DNA of 34,311 nt from Terriglobales bacterium (GTDB taxonomy: Bacteria; Acidobacteriota; Terriglobia; Terriglobales; Acidobacteriaceae): positions 1-34,311 of the forward strand of contig JAICYU010000015.1 in assembly GCA_025934025.1 (NCBI GenBank), given 5' to 3'. The translations under genes and the position numbers were made by a program. Shown here in pieces: positions 33,638 to 34,311 of this stretch. Position 1 is the stretch's first letter. Each line of letters starts with the position of its first letter. The notes below the pieces were generated by a model. The model was given only the letters and a program-made list of their open reading frames with translations, did no database searches and was not told the DNA's origin.

Positions 33638-34311
33638 CTACTTCTTTCCTGCGATTTCCTCAAACAGTTCCGGCAATTTCTGTGCGTCTTCCGCCGATCC
33701 GTCAAAGCGTGCGCGTTCATAGTGCGCAGTGAACGCGGTCACATCGTTGCGGGTCGAGGCATCGGCAATGGACTCAGCAAATTCCGCGGGCGTTTGGGAA
33801 GGCTCTTTGCGGTAGCCTTTTCGGCCAAGCTTTTTGAGCAGTCGCAGATACCAGAAGCTGGCTGCGGAGCGCGGTGCGCGTTCAGGATTGCGCAGCGTGC
33901 GCACGCGCTGGAAGCTGCGCCACGCTTTGGGAGTGAAGGGAAGCGCCAGCAGAAAAGCGAGGATGATACAGGCCAGCGCCATCTGAGAAGGTTTCAACCG
34001 TCCCAGGCGTTCCTGCAATGATCCCATCGCACGCACAAGGCGGCGATATTTCAACGTGGACCACTGGCGCAAGCTGCTCTGGGCATTTCCGGTGCTGGTG
34101 CTGATCTCGCTGCTCAGTTTCATCTGGTGGCTGAAATCGTAGTTCACCACCCAGTCCCGCCACAGTTCGCCGGCGGCATCCAGATAAAGCGCCATGCGTG
34201 ACCAGCCGCTGCTCCCGATTTCCGCATTTCCCGCCGGTGTAGGATCGAACGTCACCCAGCCTGCTTCAGGAAAGTACGCTTCTACCCAGGAGTGGGCATC
34301 GCTCTCGCGAA
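33638..34311 (-). CDS. Transglutaminase-like/DUF4129 membrane protein (N-terminus beyond right edge)
   Basis: The minus-strand frame is open to the right edge, beginning RESDAHSWVEAYFPEAGW and then VTFDPTP. These are the His and Asp parts of a transglutaminase-like catalytic triad; the Cys would lie outside the window. After a linker come one transmembrane helix (MALACIILAFLLALPF) and a C-terminal cytoplasmic domain resembling DUF4129, including TPAEFAESI and TAFTAHYERARFDG. Such proteins usually also have several N-terminal membrane helices (DUF3488) and sit beside a MoxR ATPase and a DUF58 protein, which cannot be seen here. The gene ends 106 bases before rimO. Confidence 0.85.
   Translation of the reverse strand, partial: RESDAHSWVEAYFPEAGWVTFDPTPAGNAEIGSSGWSRMALYLDAAGELWRDWVVNYDFSHQMKLSSEISTSTGNAQSSLRQWSTLKYRRLVRAMGSLQERLGRLKPSQMALACIILAFLLALPFTPKAWRSFQRVRTLRNPERAPRSAASFWYLRLLKKLGRKGYRKEPSQTPAEFAESIADASTRNDVTAFTAHYERARFDGSAEDAQKLPELFEEIAGKK

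Overview
The window looks like a chromosomal segment of an Acidobacteriota (Koribacter/Terriglobia-like) bacterium. No rRNA is present, so this is inferred from gene content: a CusCBA set with a FixH-like tail on the adaptor, a winged-helix/KaiC-like/histidine-kinase cluster, a GAF-GAF-SpoIIE phosphatase, an NHL protein inside a phospholipid operon, and short GGCTAAAGCC-type palindromes between genes. Coding density is high, base composition is moderately GC-rich, and many genes overlap by 4-17 bases.

Left part (1-11201), mostly minus strand. A Tat-exported multicopper oxidase is cut by the left edge. An intergenic stretch of about 800 bases follows, then an RsbU-like phosphatase. Next is a copper/silver efflux operon read right to left: a small secreted Cys/Met/His-rich protein, cusC, cusB, cusA and a CDF-like transporter that overlaps cusA. 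All three CusA periplasmic methionines are conserved.

Centre (11569-19496). Divergent from the copper operon lies a plus-strand signalling cluster: a small winged-helix protein, a double-domain KaiC-like ATPase, and a histidine kinase overlapping it by 17 bases. It converges on a minus-strand receiver domain that has lost its phospho-acceptor Asp and conserved Lys. Then come deoC, hpt, a small CxxC protein and tRNA-Val(UAC), all on the minus strand. A second, membrane-bound 7TM-type/GAF histidine kinase follows on the plus strand.

Right-centre (19918-26399). A complete second multicopper oxidase and a Sco-type copper chaperone lie on the plus strand, with a cluster of related palindromic repeats between them. 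A large M16 metallopeptidase runs on the minus strand. A cytidylate-kinase-like protein follows on the plus strand, behind a leader with two mutually exclusive hairpins.

Right part (26401-34311), a long minus-strand run: transglutaminase/DUF4129 protein (cut by the right edge), rimO, yacG, an RHH antitoxin-like gene, pgpA, an IPT/NHL beta-propeller protein, cinA, thpR, plsY and gpsA. From rimO onward the gaps are at most about 41 bases or the genes overlap, so this is probably one operon centred on phospholipid synthesis (gpsA, plsY, pgpA) plus maintenance genes.

The strongest candidates for something under-described are the winged-helix/KaiC/kinase module with its degenerate receiver, the small Cys/Met/His protein leading the copper operon, and the palindromic repeat family at 21861-22044.
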